The position numbers and the translations under genes are program-made. A stretch of 6,048 nucleotides of DNA from Bacillota bacterium (GTDB taxonomy: Bacteria; Bacillota; Clostridia; Oscillospirales; QAMX01). Positions 1 through 5,179 of the stretch are shown here, in pieces. The stretch is taken from contig JAKPBM010000121.1 of assembly GCA_029778935.1 (NCBI GenBank), positions 1 through 6,048 of the forward strand, written 5' to 3'. Numbering within the stretch: position 1 is the first letter of the stretch; the number at the start of each line of letters is the position of its first letter. The notes below the pieces were generated by a model that saw only the letters and a list, made by a program, of their open reading frames with translations, did no database searches and had not been told where the DNA came from.

Positions 1-630
1 GTCGGGGGCGTTTGCCTTTATTTTACCCATCAGAGTGTCAATATTTGCAACGGTTTTGTCAATGCCGTAGAGGGCCACGTCGTTCATGCCGAACATGATA
101 AAGACCTTCTTGGCCCCCGTCAGCGGGATGGAATCCCACAAGTGCATCTGCTGCCCCTGGTAGAGCGGGTGCACCGAGTCGTTGCTGATGGGCCAGAGGG
201 AGTTGGCCGCGCCCAGGCTGCCGGAGGTCAAAAACTGCGCGCCGGCAAAGAAGGAAGGGTTGGCCTGCCGCTGCTTGGTGACGTAGTTGCGCCAGTGCAT
301 GGAAATGGAGTCGCCTACAAACACGGCGTCGGCATAGAACTTGTCCGCTTCTTCTTCCGTCAGCCCCCTTAGGTCATAGGAAGGCACCGGGATGGACAGC
401 GTCACCGAACCGGGGCTGGTTTGCACCGTCGTCACCGGCGGCACAGTGGTATCCGCTGCCGTCGTTTCGGCGGTGGTCTCCTGGGGCGCCGGGGTCGTCT
501 CCGTTGCGGGGGAAGGGGCCGTGGTGGTGCCGGCCGTGGTCGTATCCTTGGGTTCGCCGTTGCCTCCGCAGGCGGCGAACAGCATCATGCCTGCCAGAAG
601 CAGGGCCAAAACTGCGTTTTTCTTCTTCAT
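1..630 (-). CDS. SGNH/GDSL-hydrolase lipoprotein, C-terminus cut by window edge
   Basis: The visible part is 210 residues. Residues 1-20 form a lipoprotein signal (MKKK basic start, hydrophobic stretch 5-18) ending in LFAAC, with Cys21 as the expected lipidated residue, so the protein should sit on the outer face of the membrane. Residues about 29-75 are a Thr/Pro/Ala/Glu-rich, probably unstructured linker. The hydrolase domain follows: VFVGDSIS at 103-110 is SGNH block I with nucleophile Ser108, Gly135 or Gly137 may be the block II glycine, and GMND at 181-184 is block III. The block V Asp-x-x-His lies beyond the window. SGNH enzymes are esterases, lipases or carbohydrate deacetylases; the surface location suggests a wall or glycan ester substrate, but this is inference. 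ATG at 630 is the only start codon in frame before an upstream stop, although no Shine-Dalgarno directly precedes it. It has its own promoter and lies downstream of the rpsU terminator. Family is fairly certain, substrate unknown. Confidence -1.
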   Translation of the reverse strand, partial: MKKKNAVLALLLAGMMLFAACGGNGEPKDTTTAGTTTAPSPATETTPAPQETTAETTAADTTVPPVTTVQTSPGSVTLSIPVPSYDLRGLTEEEADKFYADAVFVGDSISMHWRNYVTKQRQANPSFFAGAQFLTSGSLGAANSLWPISNDSVHPLYQGQQMHLWDSIPLTGAKKVFIMFGMNDVALYGIDKTVANIDTLMGKIKANAPD

Positions 631-639
631 GGCACTTGG

Positions 640-662
640 GGCTTTGCCGCTTGGGCAAAGCC
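640..662 (-). promoter_or_regulatory. 9-bp hairpin in the 5' leader of the SGNH lipoprotein gene
   Basis: GGCTTTGCC and GGCAAAGCC form a perfect 9-bp stem around a 5-nt loop. The hairpin ends 9 nt before the ATG at 630. The only purine-rich Shine-Dalgarno-like sequence (AAAGGA, 667-672) is upstream of it, so the hairpin lies between the candidate ribosome binding site and the start codon. It is not followed by a U tract, so it is not an intrinsic terminator. The fold is seen in the sequence; a role in translation is inference. Confidence -1.
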
Positions 663-686
663 GTTTTCCTTTCTTTGGTTTTGCGC

Positions 687-698
687 GGTAAATTTACC
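687..698. repeat. Perfect 12-bp palindrome at the predicted transcription start of the SGNH gene
   Basis: GGTAAATTTACC reads the same on both strands. It covers the start point predicted from the -10 box (around position 698) and the first bases of the transcript. That position suits a repressor operator, but no regulator is identified in this window. Confidence -1.
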
Positions 699-700
699 TT

Positions 701-715
701 GGGTATTATATACCC
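701..715. repeat. Inverted repeat overlapping the -10 box of the SGNH promoter
   Basis: GGGTAT-TAT-ATACCC is a perfect 6-bp inverted repeat around 3 bases. It contains the whole -10 hexamer (705-710). A protein bound here would block RNA polymerase. Part of the symmetry comes from the TATAAT box being AT-rich, so an operator role is only a possibility. Confidence -1.
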
Positions 716-733
716 TTACGGGGTTTCCGTCAA
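705..733 (-). promoter_or_regulatory. Sigma-A promoter of the SGNH lipoprotein gene
   Basis: On the minus strand TTGACG (728-733) and TATAAT (705-710) are separated by exactly 17 bp. They match the vegetative consensus at 11 of 12 positions. The predicted start near 698 gives a leader of about 68 nt before the ATG at 630. The -35 box begins about 23 bp after the T tract of the rpsU terminator, so the two transcription units are cleanly separated. Confidence -1.
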
Positions 734-755
734 GTAAACGGCTCTTGCAGGCGTG

Positions 756-784
756 AAAAACGGCGAACCATCGGTTCGCCGTTT
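756..784 (-). terminator. Intrinsic terminator of rpsU
   Basis: AAACGGCGAACC and GGTTCGCCGTTT form a perfect 12-bp stem around a 3-nt loop. On the minus strand the GC core is followed by TTTTT and then CACGC. It begins 36 nt after the rpsU stop codon. The opposite strand reads TTTGTT after the stem and could terminate weakly too, but no plus-strand gene needs it. Confidence -1.
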
Positions 785-820
785 GTTCCAGCCGTGAAAT
801 AACAAGTAAGCCCTGGCCGC

Positions 821-997
821 TTAGCGATATTTCTTCTTGCGGGCGGCTTCAGCCTTCTTGCGCCGCTTTACGCTGGGGCTTTCATAATGTTCTCTTTTCC
901 GAATCTCGGACAAAACACCCGACTTGGCGCAGCTGCGCTTGAATCTTCTCAGCGCCGAGTCCAAGGATTCGTTTTCCTTAATATGCACTTCAGACAT
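821..997 (-). CDS. rpsU: 30S ribosomal protein S21
   Basis: The product has 58 residues, the usual length for bS21. It is very basic, with the family pattern of an acidic start ([19 protein letters not shown] at 3-21), then [17 protein letters not shown] (32-48) and a Lys/Arg-rich tail ending in KKKYR. bS21 joins the platform of the small subunit late in assembly and lies near the 3' end of 16S rRNA, where it affects start-site selection. ATG at 997 is chosen over an in-frame TTG at 1027 because GGGAGGAGGG sits at 1004-1013 with correct spacing and because the family begins at this Met. The gene is a one-gene unit: a consensus promoter at 1128-1156, a long leader and a terminator at 756-784. 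It is flanked by leuS and an unrelated lipoprotein gene, both read the same way. Identification is near certain. Confidence -1.
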   Translation of the reverse strand: MSEVHIKENESLDSALRRFKRSCAKSGVLSEIRKREHYESPSVKRRKKAEAARKKKYR

Positions 998-1121
998 CGT
1001 TTTCCCTCCTCCCAACAGCGTTCGCAACAGAACGCTTTGTAACTGGGAACCGTTTGCGGCCGGGTAGTTGCCGCTAAAGCCTGGTTAAGGCCCGCAAATG
1101 CCGCAAGCGACAATTGCTGTA
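998..1121 (-). promoter_or_regulatory. Long, foldable 5' leader of rpsU with very strong Shine-Dalgarno
   Basis: About 124 nt separate the predicted start point from the ATG. Directly upstream of the Shine-Dalgarno (GGGAGGAGGG, 1004-1013) is a hairpin with a perfect 7-bp stem, 1017-1023 against 1030-1036, and a 6-nt loop. Further upstream TTTGCGG (plus strand, 1053-1059) can pair with CCGCAAA (1092-1098), enclosing a small 4-bp stem (1079-1082 with 1088-1091); a second CCGCAA at 1101-1106 could compete. Many ribosomal protein genes control themselves through such leaders, but I do not recognise this one as a known family, so regulation is inference. Confidence -1.
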
Positions 1122-1127
1122 TAGCTT

Positions 1128-1156
1128 ATTATACAAAAATCCTGTCCGTTTGTCAA
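1128..1156 (-). promoter_or_regulatory. Perfect consensus sigma-A promoter of rpsU
   Basis: On the minus strand TTGACA (1151-1156) and TATAAT (1128-1133) are separated by 17 bp: a full match to the vegetative consensus with ideal spacing. The predicted start is near 1121. This fits a highly expressed ribosomal protein gene. AT-rich repeats lie just upstream of the -35 box. Confidence -1.
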
Positions 1157-1166
1157 CAGACGGCGC

Positions 1167-1198
1167 TTCAAAACTTTGAACAGTTTGAAAATTTTGAA
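1167..1198. repeat. AT-rich TTTGAA repeats and imperfect dyad between leuS and the rpsU promoter
   Basis: TTTGAA occurs three times at exact 9-bp steps (1175-1180, 1184-1189, 1193-1198), and an inverted TTCAAA lies at 1167-1172. The whole segment is also an imperfect dyad: in minus-strand RNA an 11-bp AU-rich stem with one G-U pair could form. It falls about 11 bp upstream of the -35 box of rpsU, roughly where an UP element or activator site would be. No U tract follows, so it is not a convincing leuS terminator. Confidence -1.
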
Positions 1199-1213
1199 AC
1201 GCAGCTTTCGGCA

Positions 1214-1235
1214 ACTTCGCCGGCTACTTCGCCGG
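1214..1235. repeat. 12-bp tandem duplication spanning the leuS stop codon
   Basis: ACTTCGCCGG occurs at 1214-1223 and again at 1226-1235, a 12-bp step. One copy encodes the last residues (Pro-Ala-Lys) of LeuRS and the other lies just beyond the TAG stop at 1224-1226. The unit is four codons long, so gain or loss would keep frame. It looks like a small slippage duplication. Confidence -1.
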
Positions 1236-3635
1236 TTTCACCACGAAGTTGACCAGCCGGCCGGGCACGAAGATCTCTTTGACGATCTCAAAGCCAGCCA
1301 GCGCGGCGGCGATCTTCTCCTCCGCTTTGGCGGCGGCAAAGGCCTCGTCTTTTTCCGCCGCGGCGGGGATGACCACCGTGCCGCGGAGCTTGCCGTTGAT
1401 CTGCACGGCAATTTCCACCGTTTCGTCGACGCATTTCGCCTCGTCGTAGGTGGGCCAGGCCGAAGTCACCAGCATCCCCTTATTGTATTTTTCGTAGAGT
1501 TCCTCGGTAATATGCGGGGCAAAGGGGTGGAGCAGCTTTAAAAGCGTCTCAAACTCTGCTTCGTTGGCCCCGCCCACTTCCGCCATCCGGTTGGCCAGCG
1601 TCATCAGGGCCGCGATGGCCGTGTTGAACTTCAGCTCCTCGATGTCGGAAGTCACCTTCCGGATGGTCTTGTGCATGGCCGACTCCAACTCTTTGGAATA
1701 CTCCTTGCCGGGTTTGACCTTTTCCGAAAGGGCGATGACCTTTTCCACAAACCGGGCGCAGCCCTTAATGGCGCTGTTGGACCAGACGGCAGTCTTTTCA
1801 AAGTCGCCGATGAACATGATATACAGACGCAGCGTGTCGGCACCGTACTGGTTTACGATATCGTCCGGGTTGATGACGTTGCCGCGGCTCTTGGACATCT
1901 TTTCGCCGCCTTCGCCCAGGATGAAGCCGTGGCTGGTGCGCTTTTTATACGGCTCTTTCGTGGGCACAACGCCGATGTCGTAGAGGAACTTGTGCCAGAA
2001 GCGGGAGTAGAGCAAATGCAGCGTCGTATGCTCCATGCCGCCGTTGTACCAGTCGACGGGCAGCCAGTAGTTCAGCGCCTCCGGCGAAGCGAGGGCTTCG
2101 TCGTTCTTGGGGTCCAAATAGCGCAGGAAATACCAGGACGAACCGGCCCACTGGGGCATGGTGTCCGTCTCTCGCTTGGCCGGGCCGCCGCACTTGGGGC
2201 AGGTGGTGTTGACCCACTCGGCGATGTTGGCCAGGGGCGATTCGCCCGTTTCCGTCGGCTCGTAAGAGTCCACGTGTGGCAGGGTAACGGGCAGCTGGTC
2301 CTCCGGCACGGCCACGTAGCCGCAGTGCTCGCAGTGGACAACGGGAATCGGCTCGCCCCAGTAGCGCTGGCGGGAGAAGATCCAGTCGCGAAGCTTGTAG
2401 TTGACCTTCGGCTCACCCTTGCCGTTGTCGGCCAGCCAGGATACGATCTTCTTCTGCGCCTCGGGCACGGTCAGGCCGTTTAAAAAGCCCGAGTTGACCA
2501 TGACGCCGTTTTCGCAGTCGGTGTAGGCCTCCTGGGAAATGTCGCCTCCGGCGACCACTTCCACAATGGGCAGACCGAAGGTTTTGGCAAACTCGTAGTC
2601 GCGGGTGTCGTGGGCGGGCACGGCCATAATGGCGCCGGTGCCGTAGCTTAACAAGACGTAGTCGGAAACGAAAATCGGAATTTCCTCGCCGTTGGCAGGG
2701 TTCACGGCGCGGATGCCTTCGATTTTCACGCCCGTCTTGGTTTTGGCCAGCTGGCTGCGCTCAAAGTCGCTCTTGGTGGCCGCCTGCTCCCGGTAGGCGC
2801 GGACGGCGTCCATGTTCGTAATCTGCTCCGCCCACTTGTCAATGAGCGGGTGCTCGGGCGCGATGACCATGTAGGTCACGCCGAACAGCGTGTCGGGCCG
2901 GGTGGTGAACACTTTCAGCTCGTCGCCGGCGGTGGTGGCAAAAAGCACTTCCGCACCTACCGAGCGGCCGATCCAGTTTCTCTGAGACGTTTTGACCCGG
3001 TCGATATAGTCGACTTCGTCCAGGTCATTTAACAGCCGTTCGGCGTAGGCGGTGATTTTGAGCATCCACTGCTCTTTTTCCTTCTGGACGACGGGGGCGC
3101 CGCAGCGCTCGCAGGAGCCGTCCACCACTTCCTCGTTGGCCAGCACGCATAGGCAGGACGTGCACCAGTTGACGGTGGTCTTTTTCTTGTACGCCAGGCC
3201 GTTTTCAAACATCTTGAGGAAGATCCACTGGGTCCACTTGTAGTAGTTGGGGTCGGTGGTGTTGATTTCCCGGTCCCAGTCGATGCCGTAGCCTAAGGCT
3301 TTGACCTGCTCGCGAAATCTGTTTATGTTCTTTTCGGTGACGATTTCAGGGTGAATCTTATGTTTGATGGCGTAGTTTTCCGTGGGCAGGCCGAAGGCGT
3401 CCCAGCCCATGGGAAGCAGCACGTTGTAGCCTTCCATGCGGCGCTTGCGCGACACCACGTCCATGGCCGTGTACGGCCGGGTGTGGCCCACGTGAAGCCC
3501 GTCGCCGGAGGGGTACGGAAACTCGATCAGGGCGTAAAATTTCTTTTTGGACGGGTCCGTGACCGCGGCAAAGGCCTTGGCCTCGTCCCATTTCTGCTGC
3601 CACTTTTTCTCTATTTTTTTGAAATCGTACTGCAT
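1224..3635 (-). CDS. leuS: Leucyl-tRNA synthetase
   Basis: This class Ia enzyme charges tRNA-Leu with leucine in the cytoplasm; the product is 803 residues, normal for bacterial LeuRS. Visible landmarks in order: HVGH (48-51), the HIGH signature of the Rossmann fold; C158-x2-C161 with C175-x2-C178, a zinc site; the CP1 editing domain with TTRPDTLFG (244-252), [12 protein letters not shown] (332-343) and the conserved editing Asp346; a second Cys set, C435/C438 and C479/C482; KMSKS (579-583); then the anticodon-binding region and a C-terminal domain (about 735-803). ATG at 3633-3635 is used because GAGGG sits at 3643-3647 with 7-nt spacing; an open frame further upstream only runs back into rsfS. 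It starts 10 nt after rsfS with no T-box leader visible. The HIGH region reads [17 protein letters not shown] instead of the more common GAGLHVGHPxGYTATD form. The function is certain. Confidence -1.
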   Translation of the reverse strand: MQYDFKKIEKKWQQKWDEAKAFAAVTDPSKKKFYALIEFPYPSGDGLHVGHTRPYTAMDVVSRKRRMEGYNVLLPMGWDAFGLPTENYAIKHKIHPEIVTEKNINRFREQVKALGYGIDWDREINTTDPNYYKWTQWIFLKMFENGLAYKKKTTVNWCTSCLCVLANEEVVDGSCERCGAPVVQKEKEQWMLKITAYAERLLNDLDEVDYIDRVKTSQRNWIGRSVGAEVLFATTAGDELKVFTTRPDTLFGVTYMVIAPEHPLIDKWAEQITNMDAVRAYREQAATKSDFERSQLAKTKTGVKIEGIRAVNPANGEEIPIFVSDYVLLSYGTGAIMAVPAHDTRDYEFAKTFGLPIVEVVAGGDISQEAYTDCENGVMVNSGFLNGLTVPEAQKKIVSWLADNGKGEPKVNYKLRDWIFSRQRYWGEPIPVVHCEHCGYVAVPEDQLPVTLPHVDSYEPTETGESPLANIAEWVNTTCPKCGGPAKRETDTMPQWAGSSWYFLRYLDPKNDEALASPEALNYWLPVDWYNGGMEHTTLHLLYSRFWHKFLYDIGVVPTKEPYKKRTSHGFILGEGGEKMSKSRGNVINPDDIVNQYGADTLRLYIMFIGDFEKTAVWSNSAIKGCARFVEKVIALSEKVKPGKEYSKELESAMHKTIRKVTSDIEELKFNTAIAALMTLANRMAEVGGANEAEFETLLKLLHPFAPHITEELYEKYNKGMLVTSAWPTYDEAKCVDETVEIAVQINGKLRGTVVIPAAAEKDEAFAAAKAEEKIAAALAGFEIVKEIFVPGRLVNFVVKPAK

Positions 3636-3642
3636 AAGATAG

Positions 3643-3647
3643 CCCTC
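3643..3647 (-). promoter_or_regulatory. leuS Shine-Dalgarno overlapping the rsfS stop codon
   Basis: GAGGG lies 7 nt before the leuS ATG and overlaps the rsfS TGA (3646-3648). This fixes the leuS start and suggests that ribosomes finishing rsfS help to start leuS. Confidence -1.
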
Positions 3648-4011
3648 ATTTCCTTTCAAAGGTAACCGGATCCACTCTCGGCGCGTCGGCCCAGAGGCGC
3701 TCCAGCCCGTAGAATTCACGGGCGTCTTTCCGGAAAATGTGCACTACAATGCTCCCGTAATCCTGCAAAATCCAGCTGGCGGAAGGATACCCCTCCACGT
3801 GCCGGGGGGAAAAGCCCAGCCGGGAGAGCGTTTCGTCCACGGCGTCCGCCAGTGCGCGCAGCTGGGGCATGGATTGTCCGGTGCAGAGTATATAATAGTC
3901 GGCCAGGGTGGTCAGCCCGTCCACATCGAGGACCAGGATGTCCTGCCCCTTTTTGTCCTCCAGCGCGCGAACTGCGGCCTGGGCCAACTGTTTTGCAGAA
4001 ATGTCCGCCAT
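3646..4011 (-). CDS. rsfS: Ribosome silencing factor RsfS (Iojap/DUF143 family)
   Basis: The product has 121 residues, a normal length. The family binds uL14 on the large ribosomal subunit and prevents subunit joining, lowering translation in poor conditions. Signatures: the Leu-Asp core and [14 protein letters not shown] (32-45), the helix around [11 protein letters not shown] (50-60), [14 protein letters not shown] (73-86), VVHIF (89-93) and the closing [11 protein letters not shown] (100-110). ATG at 4009-4011 is preceded by a strong AAGGGAGG (4019-4026). It begins 13 nt after the LCP stop codon and ends 10 nt before leuS, so the three genes look co-transcribed. In many Firmicutes rsfS follows nadD and yqeK; here the LCP gene stands before it and yqeK is missing. 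Identification is near certain. Confidence -1.
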   Translation of the reverse strand: MADISAKQLAQAAVRALEDKKGQDILVLDVDGLTTLADYYILCTGQSMPQLRALADAVDETLSRLGFSPRHVEGYPSASWILQDYGSIVVHIFRKDAREFYGLERLWADAPRVDPVTFERK

Positions 4012-4018
4012 GACGAAG

Positions 4019-4026
4019 CCTCCCTT
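4019..4026 (-). promoter_or_regulatory. rsfS Shine-Dalgarno overlapping the LCP stop codon
   Basis: AAGGGAGG lies 7 nt before the rsfS ATG and shares bases with the TAA stop of the LCP gene (4025-4027). It selects the ATG at 4011 over the longer upstream open frame and links translation of the two genes. Confidence -1.
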
Positions 4027-5062
4027 ACTTTCCTCTGTTTTCGTCCCGCTCCACGATGTTGATATACGTGATGGGCGCGTCAAAGGGGTTGAATTTTTCG
4101 TTAATCAAATCTAAAATCTCATTCTTATAGGGGACCCAGTACCCCGAATCCTTGGCGGGGCCGCCCGGAAGCGTTTCAAAGTGGATGTTGTTCGGGTCCA
4201 GCTGCAAAGCGTGTTCCGCCAGCTCCAGCATCTCCGATTTGGACAGGCTGGTTTTCACGTTGTCCAATAAAACGCCCGCCAGCTCGCCCGCCCGGGAGAT
4301 GTTGTTCTTGCTTAGAATCTGGGCGGCGGCGGCTTTCAGAAACTCGGAGCGCATTTTAATGCGGCCGATGTCGGCGTCGCTGTAGCCGCTGCGGAACCGC
4401 ATCAGCTCCAGCGCCTTTTTGCCGTTTAAAACCTGCTGGCCTTTTTTGATATTGATATACAGGTTTTGCGTCGGGTCGGAATAGACCATATCCCTCGGCA
4501 CGTTGAATTCCACGCCGCCGATGAAGTTAATGAGGTTGACAAACCCCTTCATATCCACAAAGACATAGCCGCTCACCTTATAGCCGATCAGGTGGCTGAC
4601 TTCCTCGATCATCCCGTCGAAATTGGCCTTCCCGCCGTAGGCAAGGGACAGGTTGATGTGCTTATGGTAGGACGGACGGTTATTGGGCGCGTTGCTGTAA
4701 GTGTCCCGCGGGATGTGCATGACGTTTAACGTCTTTTGATTGGTGTCGAACACCACCAGCATAATAACGTCCGGCCGCATTTCGCTGGCGTCGGCGCCCA
4801 GCACCAGGAAGGAGTACACGCCTTCCCGCCATTTTATCTTCGGGTTCGGCTCGTCGCCCGTGGTGGGGGTGATGACGGAGCCGGACTCGTCCGTATGAGT
4901 CACCGGGCCGAGGGTTTCCGGCGGCTTGATGCCGGACCAGTCATCGCCCGTGTTCTTTCCTTCCAGCGTTACGTAAAAAGCGTACGCCCCCAGCGCCACG
5001 GCGCACAGTATAGCCAGCCCCAAAACCAGCTGTTTTGAGGTCTTTTTTGTCTCTTTGCTCAT
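4025..5062 (-). CDS. LytR-CpsA-Psr (LCP) family wall-polymer ligase
   Basis: LCP proteins move glycopolymers such as wall teichoic acid or capsule from a polyprenyl-phosphate carrier to peptidoglycan, outside the cell. The product has 345 residues: a short basic cytoplasmic tail, one membrane helix at about 11-30, an extracellular linker to about 79, then the catalytic domain. Seen there: LVLGADASEMRPDVIML (86-102, with the conserved Asp and Arg), IPRDT (117-121), HINLSLAYGG (135-144), FIGGVEFNVPRDM (180-192), L-x-G-x-x-A-L (212-218) and the Arg-rich MRFRSGYSDADIGRI (221-235). The closing motif is DIGRIKMRSEF, so the Arg usually three residues after the first Arg is Met and an Arg follows it. 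ATG at 5060-5062 has AAGGG (5074-5078) upstream; the longer open frame runs back through the promoter and is not used. The polymer and acceptor cannot be told. It heads the LCP-rsfS-leuS unit. The family is certain, the exact role is not. Confidence -1.
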   Translation of the reverse strand: MSKETKKTSKQLVLGLAILCAVALGAYAFYVTLEGKNTGDDWSGIKPPETLGPVTHTDESGSVITPTTGDEPNPKIKWREGVYSFLVLGADASEMRPDVIMLVVFDTNQKTLNVMHIPRDTYSNAPNNRPSYHKHINLSLAYGGKANFDGMIEEVSHLIGYKVSGYVFVDMKGFVNLINFIGGVEFNVPRDMVYSDPTQNLYINIKKGQQVLNGKKALELMRFRSGYSDADIGRIKMRSEFLKAAAAQILSKNNISRAGELAGVLLDNVKTSLSKSEMLELAEHALQLDPNNIHFETLPGGPAKDSGYWVPYKNEILDLINEKFNPFDAPITYINIVERDENRGK

Positions 5063-5089
5063 ATGCTTCACAACCCTTGTAATTTTCGC

Positions 5090-5116
5090 AAAAAGGCCGC
5101 ATTTTTCGACACGGCC
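5090..5116 (-). terminator. Terminator-like hairpin in the LCP leader
   Basis: On the minus strand GGCCG (5112-5116) pairs with CGGCC (5095-5099), and the stem can grow by two G-U pairs and one A-U pair to 8 bp with a 6-nt loop. Five U (5090-5094) follow directly. It is the only terminator candidate after nadD, yet it lies downstream of the LCP promoter, so transcripts from that promoter must also pass it. A competing A5/U5 pairing (5090-5094 with the A tract of the loop) could disrupt the stem. It may be a nadD terminator, a leaky attenuator, or both. The GC core is short, so strength is uncertain. Confidence -1.
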
Positions 5117-5131
5117 GCTCTTTGGTATAGT

Positions 5132-5160
5132 ATTATAACCTGTTCGAACGCAAATTACAA
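5132..5160 (-). promoter_or_regulatory. Sigma-A promoter of the LCP-rsfS-leuS unit
   Basis: On the minus strand TTGTAA (5155-5160) and TATAAT (5132-5137) are 17 bp apart. The predicted start is near 5125, giving a leader of about 62 nt. The spacer contains a perfect 8-bp palindrome, GTTCGAAC (5142-5149). The promoter lies in the 117-nt gap between nadD and the LCP gene. Confidence -1.
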
Positions 5161-5179
5161 TCTGCAAAATCCGCCCGAA

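Noticed and set aside
149..181. Asp-Ser-Val-His-Pro in the SGNH protein as the block V catalytic Asp/His
   Set aside because: It lies before block III (GMND), whereas block V is near the C-terminus in this fold; the real one is probably outside the window.
392..756. Overlapping plus-strand open frames opposite the lipoprotein gene
   Set aside because: They mirror the Thr/Pro-rich linker codons (Val/Gly-rich translations) and have no ribosome binding site or domain; the minus-strand frame has a lipobox, GDS and GMND.
998..1027. Longer rpsU starting at a TTG (1027)
   Set aside because: The extra residues would be encoded by the Shine-Dalgarno itself; S21 proteins begin at the ATG at 997.
1219..1240. 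CCGGC-GAAGTA-GCCGG hairpin as leuS terminator
   Set aside because: Only 5 bp, it includes the stop codon and has no U tract after it.
1671..2483. Plus-strand open frame of 270 codons inside leuS
   Set aside because: It is antisense to the well-conserved LeuRS coding sequence, shows no recognisable family, and is explained by high G+C codon bias.
4736..5038. Plus-strand open frame of 100 codons opposite the LCP gene
   Set aside because: Antisense shadow of a clear LCP domain protein, with no promoter or domain of its own.
5140..5150. LexA (SOS) box at the LCP promoter
   Set aside because: GTTCGAAC lacks the spaced GAAC-N4-GTTC form of the Gram-positive LexA site.
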